A stretch of 64,000 nucleotides of DNA from contig NC_135211.1 of NCBI RefSeq assembly GCF_052324685.1, positions 13,459,240 to 13,523,239 of the forward strand, in the 5' to 3' direction. Shown one piece after another: positions 34,201 to 46,602 of this stretch; within the stretch, counting starts at the first letter, position 1, and the number at the start of each line of letters is the position of its first letter. Under the pieces are notes generated by a model that was not told the origin of the DNA, did not search any database, and was given only the letters and a program-made list of their open reading frames with translations. The DNA comes from Brachyhypopomus gauderio. Lineage: Eukaryota > Chordata > Actinopteri > Gymnotiformes > Hypopomidae. Made by a program: the position numbers and the translations under genes.

Positions 34201-37200
34201 CACAGTGACATGGTCAAACAGGTGAAAGGTGTGTGTCCCTGTGGTAGTGCAGGTGTTGATTCTGTCATGATGCCTCTGTAGCTTCCCTGCCTGCCACTCA
34301 CACCTGCCGTCGTCCTCTACGCTCAGCACCTGGCCGTCCCGATTCTTCAGATACACAGCACCCTTCAAACCATACCTGCAAACACAAACACACACACACA
34401 TTCAATATATCAATCATCTACCACACTAAAGCTCCAACACTAGTTTGTCATGGAGTGTTTAAATCAGGTTTAGTACTGTGGGATGAAGACCAGCACTCCG
34501 TTGGCCCTGATGGTGTAGATAATGGCATCAGCCACACAACGCTCATCTGTGAGTGGGTCCTTGTCTCGGAAGTAGAGGTACTGGAAAAGCTCGACGGACT
34601 GTTTCTGAGCGTGCTGTGCTGCCTGCGGGTTACAGAGAGAGCTTTACTGTACACCGCCGTCACAGAGAACATTACTGCAACTGCCTTCTATTCAATCTCA
34701 TCATTTCTAAGTCATGTTTACCATTTGATTGTGTCCCATCAAATGCTTAGCCACCTCAGACCATGTGCATATGAATTACAAGAGTGTAGGAAAAGTATAT
34801 CTCTTGCAATGCACTGACATTGTTACAAGTGTGCAACTTTATGAAAAAGTACCACAGTACAAAGATGATGATTGTTCAATTTAACGGCTGATGTTGACCA
34901 ATCAAAACACAGGCCTGTGACCAGGCCTACTTACTCGATTCTTGTTATTGATTTGCCGAGCCATTTCCTCTAGTTCCTTGTTGCTAGCTAAAGTCTTGTG
35001 AGGGCAGTCCTCTTCCTCAGACCGTACAGCAGACATGAGCAGGCGATGCACAATGATGTCAGCGTAGCGCCTGATTGGAGAAGTGAAGTGTGTGTAGCGA
35101 TCCAGAGCAAGACCTGCCAATGAGACACGACGTGAGCACCGGAGAGACCAGAGAGACCAGAGACTTTTGTATAATTTCTGCTGGGTGTCCTGTGAAGGCT
35201 TTCAGAAAGACCCTGTCCAGAACAGCAGTGTGGTTAAGGCAAATGTGCCTTTGTTCTAGGTACTACCTAAGAGTTATGTGTGGTCCATGGTTCCTTTCAG
35301 CATGTTTTCAGTTAATAAACACAATCTTTAATATTGGGAAGACCTGGCCTGTAATCCCACTCTCAAAGGTTCTTTAAGAGCCCAGGCCCAGTTAGGCAGA
35401 ATAAGAGAGAATATAGAAGGTGAAATCATGGTACCGTAGTGATAGTACTCTTCCTCTGGATAGGACCCAGTGGAGAAGTACAGTGCATTAGACATGGCTT
35501 GGGTAGCCATCATCCTCAGCAGCCTGTTCACCAGGGGATCCTGTGGATCCGACGCCTGGTCCAGAGAATCTGCCAGAGCTTTGTTTGACCTGGACATAAG
35601 ACGGACATCAGCAACATTTAGTAAAACTTCTACATCACCGGGACAAGGAACTTTCGATCTGAAACTAGTTATTTAATACACTTAAAGAGATTCTGTGCCA
35701 CAAATGTTTTTGCTACCCAAGACAGAGACAGAATTCCTTACCGCGTATCAATGGTAAAGTGGCGGCTCCTGGCACTGTCAATCAGTTGGTTAAAAAACTC
35801 CTGTTTTGGCGGTGGGTGGTGCCGTAGTAGTGCCTGGTGTGGAAAGCTTTCCTGGACCTTTCGCGCCACCCAGTGGTTGGCGTAGATCATGCACTCTGCC
35901 ACCGTCTCGTGCACCTCCAGGGGCTGTTTGGGCACCAGCGCCGCAATGTTCTTGTCCTTGTCCAGCTGGGCCCTCACCTCCACCCCCTCCAGCTCAAGAG
36001 CGCCTCCCTTGTCCCTCTGGGCCCGCAGGTGCCGAGCCACCCTGGTCAGGGTCTCCAGGGCTTGCAAGAGTTCGGCCAGTTTCTGGTCCCGCTCGGAGCT
36101 CTCGAGCTGGGCAAGCTCAGGCACCTCAGCCCCTTCCCCGTTCAGCAGGCTCTGTGCCAACTCGTAGTGCAGCTGGTAGGAGGAGTGAATCAGAGTGCGG
36201 CCATACCACACCTTGCACACAGCCAGAGACTCCGCGTCCAGCTCCCAAAGTACGCTCATGGCATATCTGTGGAGTTCAAGAATGAGTAGATGACACGTAA
36301 ACTCAAAGAACCACACAACCGCACCAGTAATCTTCTCCGCGATCTGTCCATTTGCCTTCGTGTGGCTCACCTGTCCACTCTTCTCAGTAGGGAGCAGAGG
36401 TCAGCGCTCAGCACTCCTGGCAACATGTCGTATCTACGGTCAGCTAGGTAGTAGGTGGTGGCCCTGGCAGGAGACAGGTGCAGAAAACGGTGATGAGAAT
36501 GGTCCAGTACCTCACGGAGAAGAACGACCCCGCGGCCGCCATGCTTTCGCGTGCTCGGTACCTGGACCGCGCCTCCAGATCGGTGAGCGAGCCCTCTTTA
36601 ACGAAGTGCGTGACGTCGGCGATGTGCACACCCAGCTCGAGGCGCTTGCCCCCGGGCAGGGTGCGTACGGACAGGGCGTCGTCCACGTCCTCGCAGCCCA
36701 GGGGGTCGATGCTGAACACCAGGTGCGTGTCCCGCAGGTCTCGCCGTGAGCTCAGCTCGGACGCGTCCACCCGCCACGGGTGCTCCTTAGAGTTCAGCGG
36801 CATCTCCCGCAACTGGGGAAGAAAAAGACACGAGTTCGCTTAAAATGACAACACATGACCCGTCATGCCAGCCGGAAGCCACACACACACACACACACAC
36901 CTGGGCCTCGGAGAAGGGGGCCACGTGGATGCCGTTCTCCAGCAGGATGGTCTGAATCTCGGTCTCCAGCTCGCCTGCCTTCCCCAGGACCCTGACGCTG
37001 TGGCCACTCGGGTACAGAGACGTACTTTCCCACGAGTCCACACGCACGATCACCCTGTGGTCCTGTGCACACGGCCTCAAACACATCAGCGCTGCTTTAC
37101 ACAATGGGGTTTACACTATTTGAATACTGAGCATACACCACATGCTTGTATGCTATTTTAGCAAGACCCTTTATGTAATGTTGCAAACATCAGGACAGAT

Positions 37201-40097
37201 GTGCTTGGTGTCAAGGGAGGTCACACTAAATATTGACTTTTGCCTGTAGGAGACTTGTGTACACATATATCCTTTTTTTGGTTGTGTCTTATAATGAGAT
37301 TGAGAAATAATAATACAGAGATATTGACATTATACCATTGGTATAACATCAAATCTAATGATGGCACAGTATTATATAGCGCCAAGCTACAAATAAATGA
37401 TGAGAAAAGAAATGATAGATTTTCTTGTTCATTTAAGCCAGACCTGCAGCGTCTCTGCCTGCTGGGTGCTGATCCGTATCTTTGGGATGCGGTAGTCCCA
37501 GGGAATGACCAGAATCTTCTGGGAGTTTCGGCTCTGGGACTGAAGCTCCTCTCGTGGGGGAAACGTTACCACATAGTCCCTCCAGTTCCTCTGGAGGATC
37601 CCCACCACCCTGCCTACATGGGAGGAAAGACAAGCTTGTAAAAGTCCATTTTATTTTGGAATATCACTAGTATTGACTGTTCAGGATTTTCCCCCCATTC
37701 ACTAGTCTTGACTAATATTATCGTAATATGTATGTAAATGTATATATGTATATTATATGTAAATATATGTATATTATATGTAAATAATATAATCTGATCG
37801 TACTTTAGGGTTACATAATTCAATGCCGATCCTTCGTCAGCCTGTGTGTACCTGCTCACCTGTTCTGTCTGGCCAGGCCTCAGTTCTCTCCAACACCGCC
37901 ACTTACGCCTCAAGTACACTTCCACAATGCAAACGCCACATGAGGGTTGGGGAGGTTACCAGAGGCCATCCCTGGGTACAGTATCGGGGTGAGGCTGCTG
38001 TGTTTACCCGTGGGCATGGGCTGGCTCTGGGTGTCGTCCCCTGTACGCTCTTCCCCATGGTCCTCCGTTAATGCTGTGGTCCGCCCCGTCCACTCACTGC
38101 GCGGACTCAGCTCCACGGCGACCAGGTCGCCGTGTATCGCCCGGTTACGATGCTTCATCCCACTGATCAGCACATCACTGTTCAGCTCTGGAGACGCAAG
38201 GTCGCAGACAGGGTCAGAGGTCAAAGGTCAACTCCCACGGCCTTTTAATACACTCTCGCAGCGCGGGGCTCAACCAGAAGTTCGTGCTTATGACCGCTGA
38301 CCTGTGTTCTTGTTTGTGGAGCCCTCAAAACGCACAAAGGCCTCGTGCTGTGCCCGGTGCTTGTTCACATTAAGTGTGCCCTTGAAACAGGAAAGATCAG
38401 CGTGTCAGCAGCCCCTCAAAACACGCAGAGGAGAAGCGCATCTTTCAGATGATAAAACAAAGAGGTTCTTTCATCACTCCTCAACTTGTGTGATCGAGTT
38501 GGCCTCACCTGAATGAACCTTCCGGATTTGATCCCCGCCTCCAGGACGTCCGCAGGCAGGTGCTCCGGGTATTCCTTCTCCGCTCCTTCACTCTCTCTCT
38601 CCTGCAGCGTCTGAGCGATGGACGCATACAGCTCCCGGGCCCCCTGCAGGTCCGGCCAGAAACTTTCCAAATATTCCTACAGATTGACAGAAAGATACAG
38701 TGCTGAGACATGAGGAGTCTATAGTTAGACAGAATCCATGACGAGGCATTTAGGAGGTTAATTAATGCCCGATACTGTAACTACAGGAAGTAGCAATGCA
38801 GAAAGGAGGATGATTACATATTTTGGATATGAAAAATTAGGATATTAATAAAAACTACACACACATACATTAGTTGAGATGACATAAACTCCACTATTTA
38901 GGCTGCTGTACGTTTTGATAGCCTTCTGGTCTTCTGTGATCATAACAACCGGGGTCAGACCAGCCAGATGGTTATAATACCACACTGCTGCATGGTACAC
39001 ACACCTGCGTGCACACACACACACATTTCACACTAGATCAGCTTACTGTTCACCAGGTCACATGACACAGGAAGTCCAGGCAGGCGTGAATCGGTCACCT
39101 TGTGTGCCACTGCTCTTGGGTTTCTCCTTTCTCACGGGGGCAGTAGGCGTACTGCTGAAACTCGTTGGCGAACAGAACACAGTCATGGCGAGGGTCCTTC
39201 AGAAGGCCACGTAATCTGTTATAGTGCCTGCAAGACAGTAGTTCAGAATAGCAAAACAGTTGCTAAAACACTACTGTGGGACACAGAACCCAAACATGCT
39301 TCAAACATCCTACAACTGAGATCATCAATGGCTCCTTTTCATGTGTGATCCACATGCACCGGTTTAGTTGCTGTTGTTAGTTTTTTGGGAGCGTACCTCC
39401 GGCCACGCGCGTGCTGGGCAGCCTGGCAGGCTGTCTGGGTGAACACGATCCCGCACAGCCCCCTGAACTCCAGGACCTCCAGGAAGTCCCGCACCACGCC
39501 GGCGTCCGGAACAACATAGTGGGTCACATCCCCAGACAGCAGCTTGCCATCTATCCACAACACAGACACCTTCAGCATGTAGCAGTCAGTCCAAACCAAA
39601 CCAACCCAGTCTCCCCTGACTATGATAGAAGAGTATTCACTAATCCCGTCTGGTCCCCTCATGTGTTTCTCATACTGCAAGTACATATGAACTGGAGAAG
39701 GTAATTGAGATAGTGAGTTTATTGGACTTCAACAAATGAAAAAATATAGACTAGACAGAAGAACAGGCGAAATGCGTGAGAACCTTTGTGTACATTTTAA
39801 TTTTCAGCTATGATACATGAATATAACATGAATATAACATACATGAATATAACAAGCTAATATATAATAATAGTAACAGCAATAATAATACACTGAATTC
39901 TACATTAATTCTCCTGTGCACTACAGAAACACACAGGAGGCACCGGGGCGAGCCTAGGCAGCCTTACCGCCCTCACAGGCCGCCTGACACAGCGCGCTGC
40001 CGCACGACACCCGCTCTCGTAGGTAATGCTCTCGCACTACACGGACCTGTCGGCCACGACAACTCTTTAAATGCAGCACTTTCTCGGTTTTAATCAT
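33530..40097 (-). CDS. dis3l: DIS3-like exonuclease 1, cytoplasmic exosome 3'-5' exoribonuclease
   Basis: RNase II/RNB-family processive 3'-5' exoribonuclease of the cytoplasmic RNA exosome. Coding exons in transcript order: 40097-39968, 39550-39397, 39227-39099, 39004-38869, 38676-38509, 38380-38302, 38187-38008, 37613-37444, 37062-36901, 36812-36562, 36463-36371, 36266-35742, 35589-35435, 35113-34935, 34622-34477, 34375-34204, 33868-33530. All join in phase to 1055 residues (human 1054). Start [19 protein letters not shown]-like region covers about residues 1-180 (nuclease-dead in this family), cold-shock domains follow, the RNB domain holds [17 protein letters not shown] with the catalytic aspartates near 472-481, and a C-terminal S1-like domain contains [10 protein letters not shown]. 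Two donors abut GT/CA repeats and the donor at 34476 (CA|GTACTA) is weak. DIS3 and DIS3L2 are excluded by overall match. Confidence 0.97.
34161..34198. repeat. (GT)n/(CA)n microsatellite next to a dis3l donor
   Basis: In transcript sense a CA run of about 19 units begins about 7 nt into the intron after exon 34375-34204 (donor ACT|GTGAGT). The intron is only 335 nt. Confidence 0.95.
36881..36900. repeat. GT microsatellite forming a dis3l donor site
   Basis: In transcript sense the exon ending at 36901 (CAG) is followed directly by about ten GT units, so the donor is the start of the repeat rather than GTAAGT. The intron is only 88 nt (36813-36900). Confidence 0.95.
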
Positions 40098-40946
40098 TTC
40101 CAATTGTTTCTAAATTCCGTTTTTGGTCTATTTAAAAGTACCGTCGCCAACTTCTTGCAGTCTTTTCCTGTTTGGTAACGTGATACACGGCAACGAACTT
40201 AAATTCATGTGTCGCCACCAACAGGCCTGGATGAAGTGGATGAAGTATGCAGTAGTTAATAATAAAGTCGGTAGTACTAGTGATATAGGCATTATACAGC
40301 ATGGAATATAAAATATTTTTAAAATAATACCTTATTAAAATAATAAACAAAGAATTGACACTTTTATGCTTTTTTATTATTTCTCAACTATTTTTATATT
40401 GCATGAATCATAAATGCGTTTTGACAGAAGGCATACAGTCTGCTGTATGTGCTTAAATGAGCATTGAATTTTTTCCCAGTAGACTGCTGGAAGGTTTTAC
40501 CAAGGTAACTGGTTTTACTTTATATAAAGCATCCCACTCACTGGATACCCTTCTGGCGGATGTAAAACACTGTATGATAGCAGAAGACAAACACAGTTCT
40601 TGGACATTAATACCACAAACCTCAGTTTGTAGTCAGTATTACCAAGAAAATACTTAAATATCTACAGAGATATGAAGCTGTTGAGTTCCCAGTTCATCTG
40701 GCTTTATTGATAATCAATGAAAATAAACATGTATCAAAACGAAGGAATAATGAAGACTCACTGCAGACTTGATTGTGTTGTGGGAGGTAGAAGGAGTCTT
40801 AACATAAAAATTTAGAGTAATTTAGATAATATGAAATATATACCATTATTATCCAATACACCCTTAGAATCTGACTGATTGTGCTTATGAAATGAAAATG
40901 TGCTTGAACACATGCTTGTTGCAAAAATAAAATGCCTCTCTCTCTC

Positions 40947-40979
<33 letters not shown>

Positions 40980-41000
40980 CTTTCTTTCTCTCTCTATCTA

Positions 41001-41044
<44 letters not shown>

Positions 41045-41480
41045 TTTTACATCATATATATATATGACAAAATTAGTGTTTGACTAGTAATAATAATTGT
41101 ACTAATAATTAAATTACTTAATAATTACTAACATAAAAAATTGCCTAAATAATAATTTCTATAAATTCCTATAAAATTACAAAATATTTGTGGAGTATAA
41201 TGATATAACATTCCTCAATATTCAGAAATGTCCAAGAGGAAAATCATTCTGTCTATGGGGGAAAAAAACAAAGGAACCAACAACATAAGACTGAAAGGAA
41301 ATAACAGAAAATGTAAAATAATAAGTTTTAGTCCTTTGCTGATGAGTCAGAGGTCATTTCAAGTTCATTTGGCAGGTTGTTTTGCATTATTTACTACTTT
41401 CTTGATTCTTGGGGCCTTATTATTTTACAGAGGAGCTGTTCCCAGTATGAGATATCAGAGTTGTGGCCCCACAGTTCTTC
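40098..41480. other. intergenic region between dis3l and muc15
   Basis: AT-rich, with no convincing gene. The dis3l promoter should lie just above 40097. Positions 40936-41040 form a compound CT, CTTT and AT microsatellite. The muc15 3' UTR should extend down from 41481, but I see no clear AATAAA for it. The open frame at 40457-40657 has no recognised relatives. Confidence 0.55.
40936..41040. repeat. compound (CT)n-(AT)n microsatellite
   Basis: CT and CTTT units run from 40936 to about 40997, a short ATCT transition follows, then an AT run reaches 41040. Confidence 0.95.
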
Positions 41481-41787
41481 TCAGTTAAAGTGTCCTTGTG
41501 GAAAGTTAGTCATCTGGATGTTATCCCCTTGCAGGCCAGGATTGTAGTAAGCAAAACCATCAAACTTTAAGTTCAGAGGCTCACTGTTGTCCAGTCGAAG
41601 AACTATAAATACGAAGCACAAACATGTATTAGATCCAATAGGTGATGCATGTAAGCCCATTTCACAGCTATGTTATTAGTTGCCATTACTGCTGCAATAG
41701 TGCGTGGCTTAAAGTGTTCTGAATGTATACTGTAACATGATACAGGCAAATTTGTTAAACAATAATTTGAGAGTCAAGTTCCGTATT

Positions 41788-41855
<68 letters not shown>

Positions 41856-44658
41856 GTGAGAACTGCATGTTCCTGCACTAACAATGCAGATGTCAGTCCT
41901 GGAATCTCTTGTAACCACTCTTTCAGTTGATGGCCTCAAATTCTCTTTTGAGAATGATCCGACACTTTCTATGTTCCTTTCTGTTTCTCTTGCTCTTCCT
42001 TCTGTTTCAGCACCTGATATTTCTCTAAGTTGTTCTCCTTCTTTATAATCTTGCACTCCCTTTAGATCCCTACATATATCGCCACTGCTGTTTGCATTAG
42101 TTGTGTACCACCATGGTCTGTTAGTGTTCAGCACATATTCCTTACAGCTGCCCCTGTATCTGCCACATGATTGAATGGCCTTACTGAATGGTCTGCTGCT
42201 AAATGACTGCAGTGGTCATGATGCTCCCTACAGTCTCTGAATAGCCCAATGGGGACTGGTCAGGATTGGTCAGGACTGCTTTATGCTCCGTTGTGTGAAG
42301 TATCAGAGCATAACAATGCCACTTCCTCCCGTGACCATTTTATTATGCCAGCTGGATATATCATGACTGGCAAAGATCAACTTGTTGATACCTACAGTCT
42401 CATTCTTCTCATTAAGGTGGCTTCTTTACAGCATGTCTAACTCTGTGGATGTCACGGGATTTTAGATCCAACCTTATTTAATGTGAGTTTGACTCCTCTG
42501 TCCTGATTACTTTCCCTTGTTGTACCATCATCTAAACACACAAGGGCATCCCGAAGTCCTTACTGCAAACAGAATGTGCGCTACAACATCAGAATGGTGT
42601 TTGGGCTGGAGAATATGACAACCTTCTAATAGCATGATAATAATGAAGATGAACGTGATATAAGGTTTGCTATTACCTGGATCACCCGGGGTATCTTCAA
42701 CTAGTTTCCTATGAGAGAAATCCCTGTGGTTCTTCCATTTCATGATGACAAAGACTACCAGGGCAGTGATTCCCACTACAACAGCAATACCCAAAATGGC
42801 TCCCCAGGCATGATTATTGGTGTTTTGGGGAGTGTCTGAAGAAAGACCTGAAAAAATAATCGTGGATCTTCAGATGATTGGATGAGGTATACAGACTATA
42901 TTAACATCAGGTCTAAAGACAAAATGTTCACAGAAGAAATAGTATGAAAAGCCAAGAAGAAGAAATAGAAATAGAAAATGTCTACTACTTAAGATTAGAT
43001 ATAGAAATAGATATAGATTAAAGATGTGGATATGTAGAGTTATAGAAGGGCTTTCCCAATTGATATATTTAATTTTCCTGCTAGTATAGCAATCTGCAGC
43101 ACTCTCAACCCAACTTTCAACAAATATCCAAATTTTTTCCAAATATGTTATCACTGGAATGCCAAAATATCTGTCTATAATACCTGCACTTATCTATACA
43201 GGTTTAAGGAAACACTGATTTCAGGAAACACCTTGACGTATTCTAACCCTAGACTGACTGTGATAACATCAGTGTAGCGGTAAGGTACCCATGCCCTGTT
43301 CTGCTCCTGACCTATAGGCAGACACACCCTCTCAGACCAGCTGAGAGAACACAGCCTTCATTGTGCTGTAAGGTTAGGTGTCGGTAACCAGAGAGCTCGG
43401 TCCAGCAGAGGGGACAGCCCGGCCCTGAAACCCAACCCAACGCGCAGAGCTAGTGGGAGCTTCATAGCAGAAACGAGACACTGCAAATGTGGGACAGCTA
43501 AGAGGTGGAAATAAAGAAGATCTGTTGTTTGCCTATGGACACACATGATGTCTGACTACTTAGAAACGGTGCTGCTATCATGGAATGACTCGTGCACTAT
43601 TAGGTTTCTACTGAAAATTTTGTTATCAATGCAAAATGTTTTATTATTCAGCATCATCAATCAAAGCTTGCGTGTCTTTATATAGTATGTGCGTTTGGTC
43701 TGACTTAGGGTTCAAAGATAAGAAACAAAATCTTAGGACCACAACTCTGAAGGCTCTTAAAGTAAGAGTGCTATTCTAGGATCAGATTTCATGCACCAAT
43801 GCAACTGTTCAATAGACTTCAAAAGTACAAAACCTGACCTTTGTAAACTTTTTCAGGTATTGCCAAGGTAGCTTTGATAAATATGGGCCCCTGACTGAAG
43901 AACATCGCAACCGTGTCATTGCTTTGTGAGAAGGCATGGACAAAAATATACATTTAGCAGTGTTTCTCACCTCTCTCTGATCCTTCCCTCACATCAAACA
44001 ATCCTCCGGTCACGTTTGATTTTGTGGACTGCATAGCTGTGGACTCAGAGCTTACAGTGTCGAGTAACGTGCTAGTTGTTATAATAGTTGTCGGTGACTT
44101 CGGTGACTTCCCCAGGAAGGTGGTCATTCCTGGGGAAGTCCCTTTAGAGGTACCTTCAGATGGAGTCATTGTAGTATCTGCCACAGATGGCAAATGTGTA
44201 GTTGTCATGTTCTGCTTGTCTCCTGTAGACGAGGAGTTTCGAGTGTCCTCGAAAGTGTCAGTCTCGTTTGAGGGTGAAGGCTGTGTTCCTGTACTGCTGT
44301 TCTCTGGCAGCAGTGTGCTTGTGTGGTCCGGGCCTGTTTCATTGTTCATCGAAGGACTTGGTGTGGGAAAAACAGAATCGCTCGTACTGTCTGTCTGGTT
44401 GTCTTTATCGGTGCTGTCTGTCGTTTCTAAAGGCACTGTGGTGGAATTGTACGAGTCCAGGCTTGAATCCCCACTGGCCTGTCCAATCTCCTTTGAAGAC
44501 TGATTGGAGTTAGTATACCCATCATCTCCGCTGAACATGTCCTCCTGTGTGTTTGCGTCCCCGTTCCTCCTCCAACTAGATGTTATTTGAGCAGACACCA
44601 GTAGGAAGTTCTGAAGTGTCAGGAGTACAGCAAAAGCAAAACCCAAAGGGAGCTTCAT
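41481..44658 (-). CDS. muc15: mucin-15, cell-surface transmembrane mucin
   Basis: Type I membrane mucin. Coding exons in transcript order: 44658-43971, 42847-42677, 41602-41481. They join in phase (1, then 1) to 326 residues (human MUC15 334). Exon 1 gives a signal peptide (MKLPLGFAFAVLLTLQNFLL) and a Ser/Thr/Pro-rich ectodomain with many N-x-S/T sequons. Exon 2 carries the membrane helix (AILGIAVVVGITALVVFVIM) and FSHRKLVEDTPGDP. Exon 3 gives VLRLDNSEP and FAYYNPGLQGDNIQM. The tail matches human MUC15 FSHRRLYDDRNEP, VLRLDNAPEP and SSYYNPTLND; the ectodomain has diverged, as mucins do. fibin nearby agrees with the human MUC15-FIBIN block. In mammals MUC15 sits inside ANO3; I found no ano3 exon here. 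Confidence 0.85.
41792..41855. repeat. (GT)n microsatellite in muc15 intron 2
   Basis: About 30 GT units, giving a His-Thr run in the overlapping minus-strand frame. Confidence 0.95.
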
Positions 44659-45248
44659 GTCTCTGTCCTTTCCCTAATTAAGAGAAAACAAGCTGTCTTA
44701 AATAGGAGTCATGGGAAACTCTGTGTGGCATTTACAGTTTTAAGACCATTACTTAAAAAATAGTTCGATTTAATGTGGTTTAACTCAGGTGTATTTTTGT
44801 TCATGTTCATCTTAACATGGTTTAACATCTAATGGTTTAATATGAAACATTTTAGTAACGAGCAATGATAAGTTATAATGTCAGGAAATAAGAAAACCCA
44901 CAAAGTCACAATGAGATGCCAAATATCTCATGGAGCACAATAGGCTGCTGTATGTAATGAGTCATCTGGGAAGAAACCATGACACCAATGTGCATCTATA
45001 ATAAAATCCTTTGCATTACATAATAACCCACAATACGTGGCTTCAACGACACACCCAACATTCTTATAATCTCTCCAATGTACACATCCCATTGTTGTGT
45101 AATCACTGAAGTGAGTCTCTGTGCTGCTTCTCTGAACTTAAACATGCAGCTAAATATTTATTATCTCAAGTGGGATAGCTGCTATTAACAATCAAGTTTT
45201 ACTGGAATATCAAGGCAGCTGAAAGGCAAATACATGGAGTACAGTACT

Positions 45249-45294
45249 GGTATTACAACCAATTTCATATATAACTGAAATTGGTTGTAATACC
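45249..45294. repeat. perfect hairpin (19-bp arms) in muc15 intron 1
   Basis: GGTATTACAACCAATTTCA at 45249-45267 is followed by an 8-nt loop and its exact reverse complement at 45276-45294. AGTACT-type words flank both sides. It may be a foldback element or MITE core. Confidence 0.95.
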
Positions 45295-45678
45295 ATATAG
45301 TACTTAAAAATGAATGGTTGTTTAGTTAGAAAAAACATTGTGTAATGTTTTATTAGATAGGGTAGTATGCAAAAGGCAGGCTATGTCAGGTTAGAATATA
45401 CGTATTTGAATATATGGAAACTATTTATCATACCAATACAATGTTTAAACCCTCATGATTCAAGTTTAATGATGACACAAAAGAAGAAAAATATATATAT
45501 ATATTTAAATCTCTCTCTGTCTCTCACATTATAACTGTTTCAGTAAATTGCATCACCTATTGTTATTGTAAAAAAAATAATAATAAAAAAACAACTGACA
45601 AAAATCAATAGTTTTCATTAAACAAATACATGAATTAGTTATCAGAATATTATTTAAAGTAAAAGAATGCTATCCTAC

Positions 45679-45760
45679 CTGTGTTTGCCAGGTATGGCCA
45701 ATCGGCTGTGGCAGTTGGAACAGGTGAGTTCAGAAAGTCACCCGCTCTTGTCTGTTCACG
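45679..45760 (-). other. muc15: muc15 noncoding first exon (5' UTR)
   Basis: A minus-strand donor ACAG|GTAGGA at 45679/45678 pairs with an acceptor near 44677 (CTTAATTAG) just upstream of the start codon at 44658. The upstream limit is approximate. Confidence 0.45.
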
Positions 45761-46552
45761 AAACAAAATGAAAGTGAGGGGAGGTTCCTACAGCACCTGA
45801 GCTCATACAAAACCTCCCGTACCTGAATGTGCACCGGTTAGCCACGCCCCCACACTTATCACGTCACAGGACACGTCACGCAGATGCAACGAGAGGCGCC
45901 TGTTTATCGTAAATCTGCATTTTCTTGTTCTGTCACATTCATCAGCAACGCATTTACAGGCGTTGTTCTGGCCAATCATCATTCAGTGCGATATTTTTAC
46001 CAAATTATGGTACATGTGACAACTCCCCAGTGGGAGTATCACCTGCCGAACAGGTCTGTCCGGCATCCCAATCACGCGCTGTCTCCGTGGCAACGCATGG
46101 TGCGCATAGATCCAGTTTCTTTCTAGTCGTGCCTATTCTTTATGATGACAAAAGGCAGAGCTTTTTGGACATAGCTAATGACAGCATACGTCACATGTTG
46201 TTCAAATGTTGGAGCTGAAGACAGGACCGCGAAGAGGTGTAACTGGGTAAATCTTAAACTAAACTAACCTAAACCTATTGCCTAAACTAACCTCTGGAGA
46301 GAGAGGACTATCACTCTCACCATGTGGTTGTGATGGTGATGTGTATGTGTGCCAATACAGCTTAATAAGATTTTATTTTTAAAATGCTTTAATAATTTGT
46401 GAATGTGATCCTGTGCATATAATTAATTAACATGAGGAGAAGAAAGTGTAATGTTTTTATGCAAATAGGCGATGAAGAAAATGTGTGATACCTACTATTC
46501 CAAGGCCGAAACAGCAGATGGCAGTGTTTATTAGTGAACATGTGGTTACAGA

Positions 46553-46559
46553 GAAAGAG

Positions 46560-46600
<41 letters not shown>
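46553..46600. repeat. (GA)n microsatellite
   Basis: GAAA-interrupted then pure GA run. Confidence 0.9.

Positions 46601-46602
<2 letters not shown>

Noticed and set aside
35806-36289. 150-159-codon plus-strand frames opposite the large dis3l exon
   Set aside because: Antisense shadows of the 525-nt dis3l exon, with no independent signals.
44024-44503. 159-codon plus-strand frame opposite muc15 exon 1
   Set aside because: Arises from antisense reading of the Ser/Thr-rich mucin exon; no independent support.
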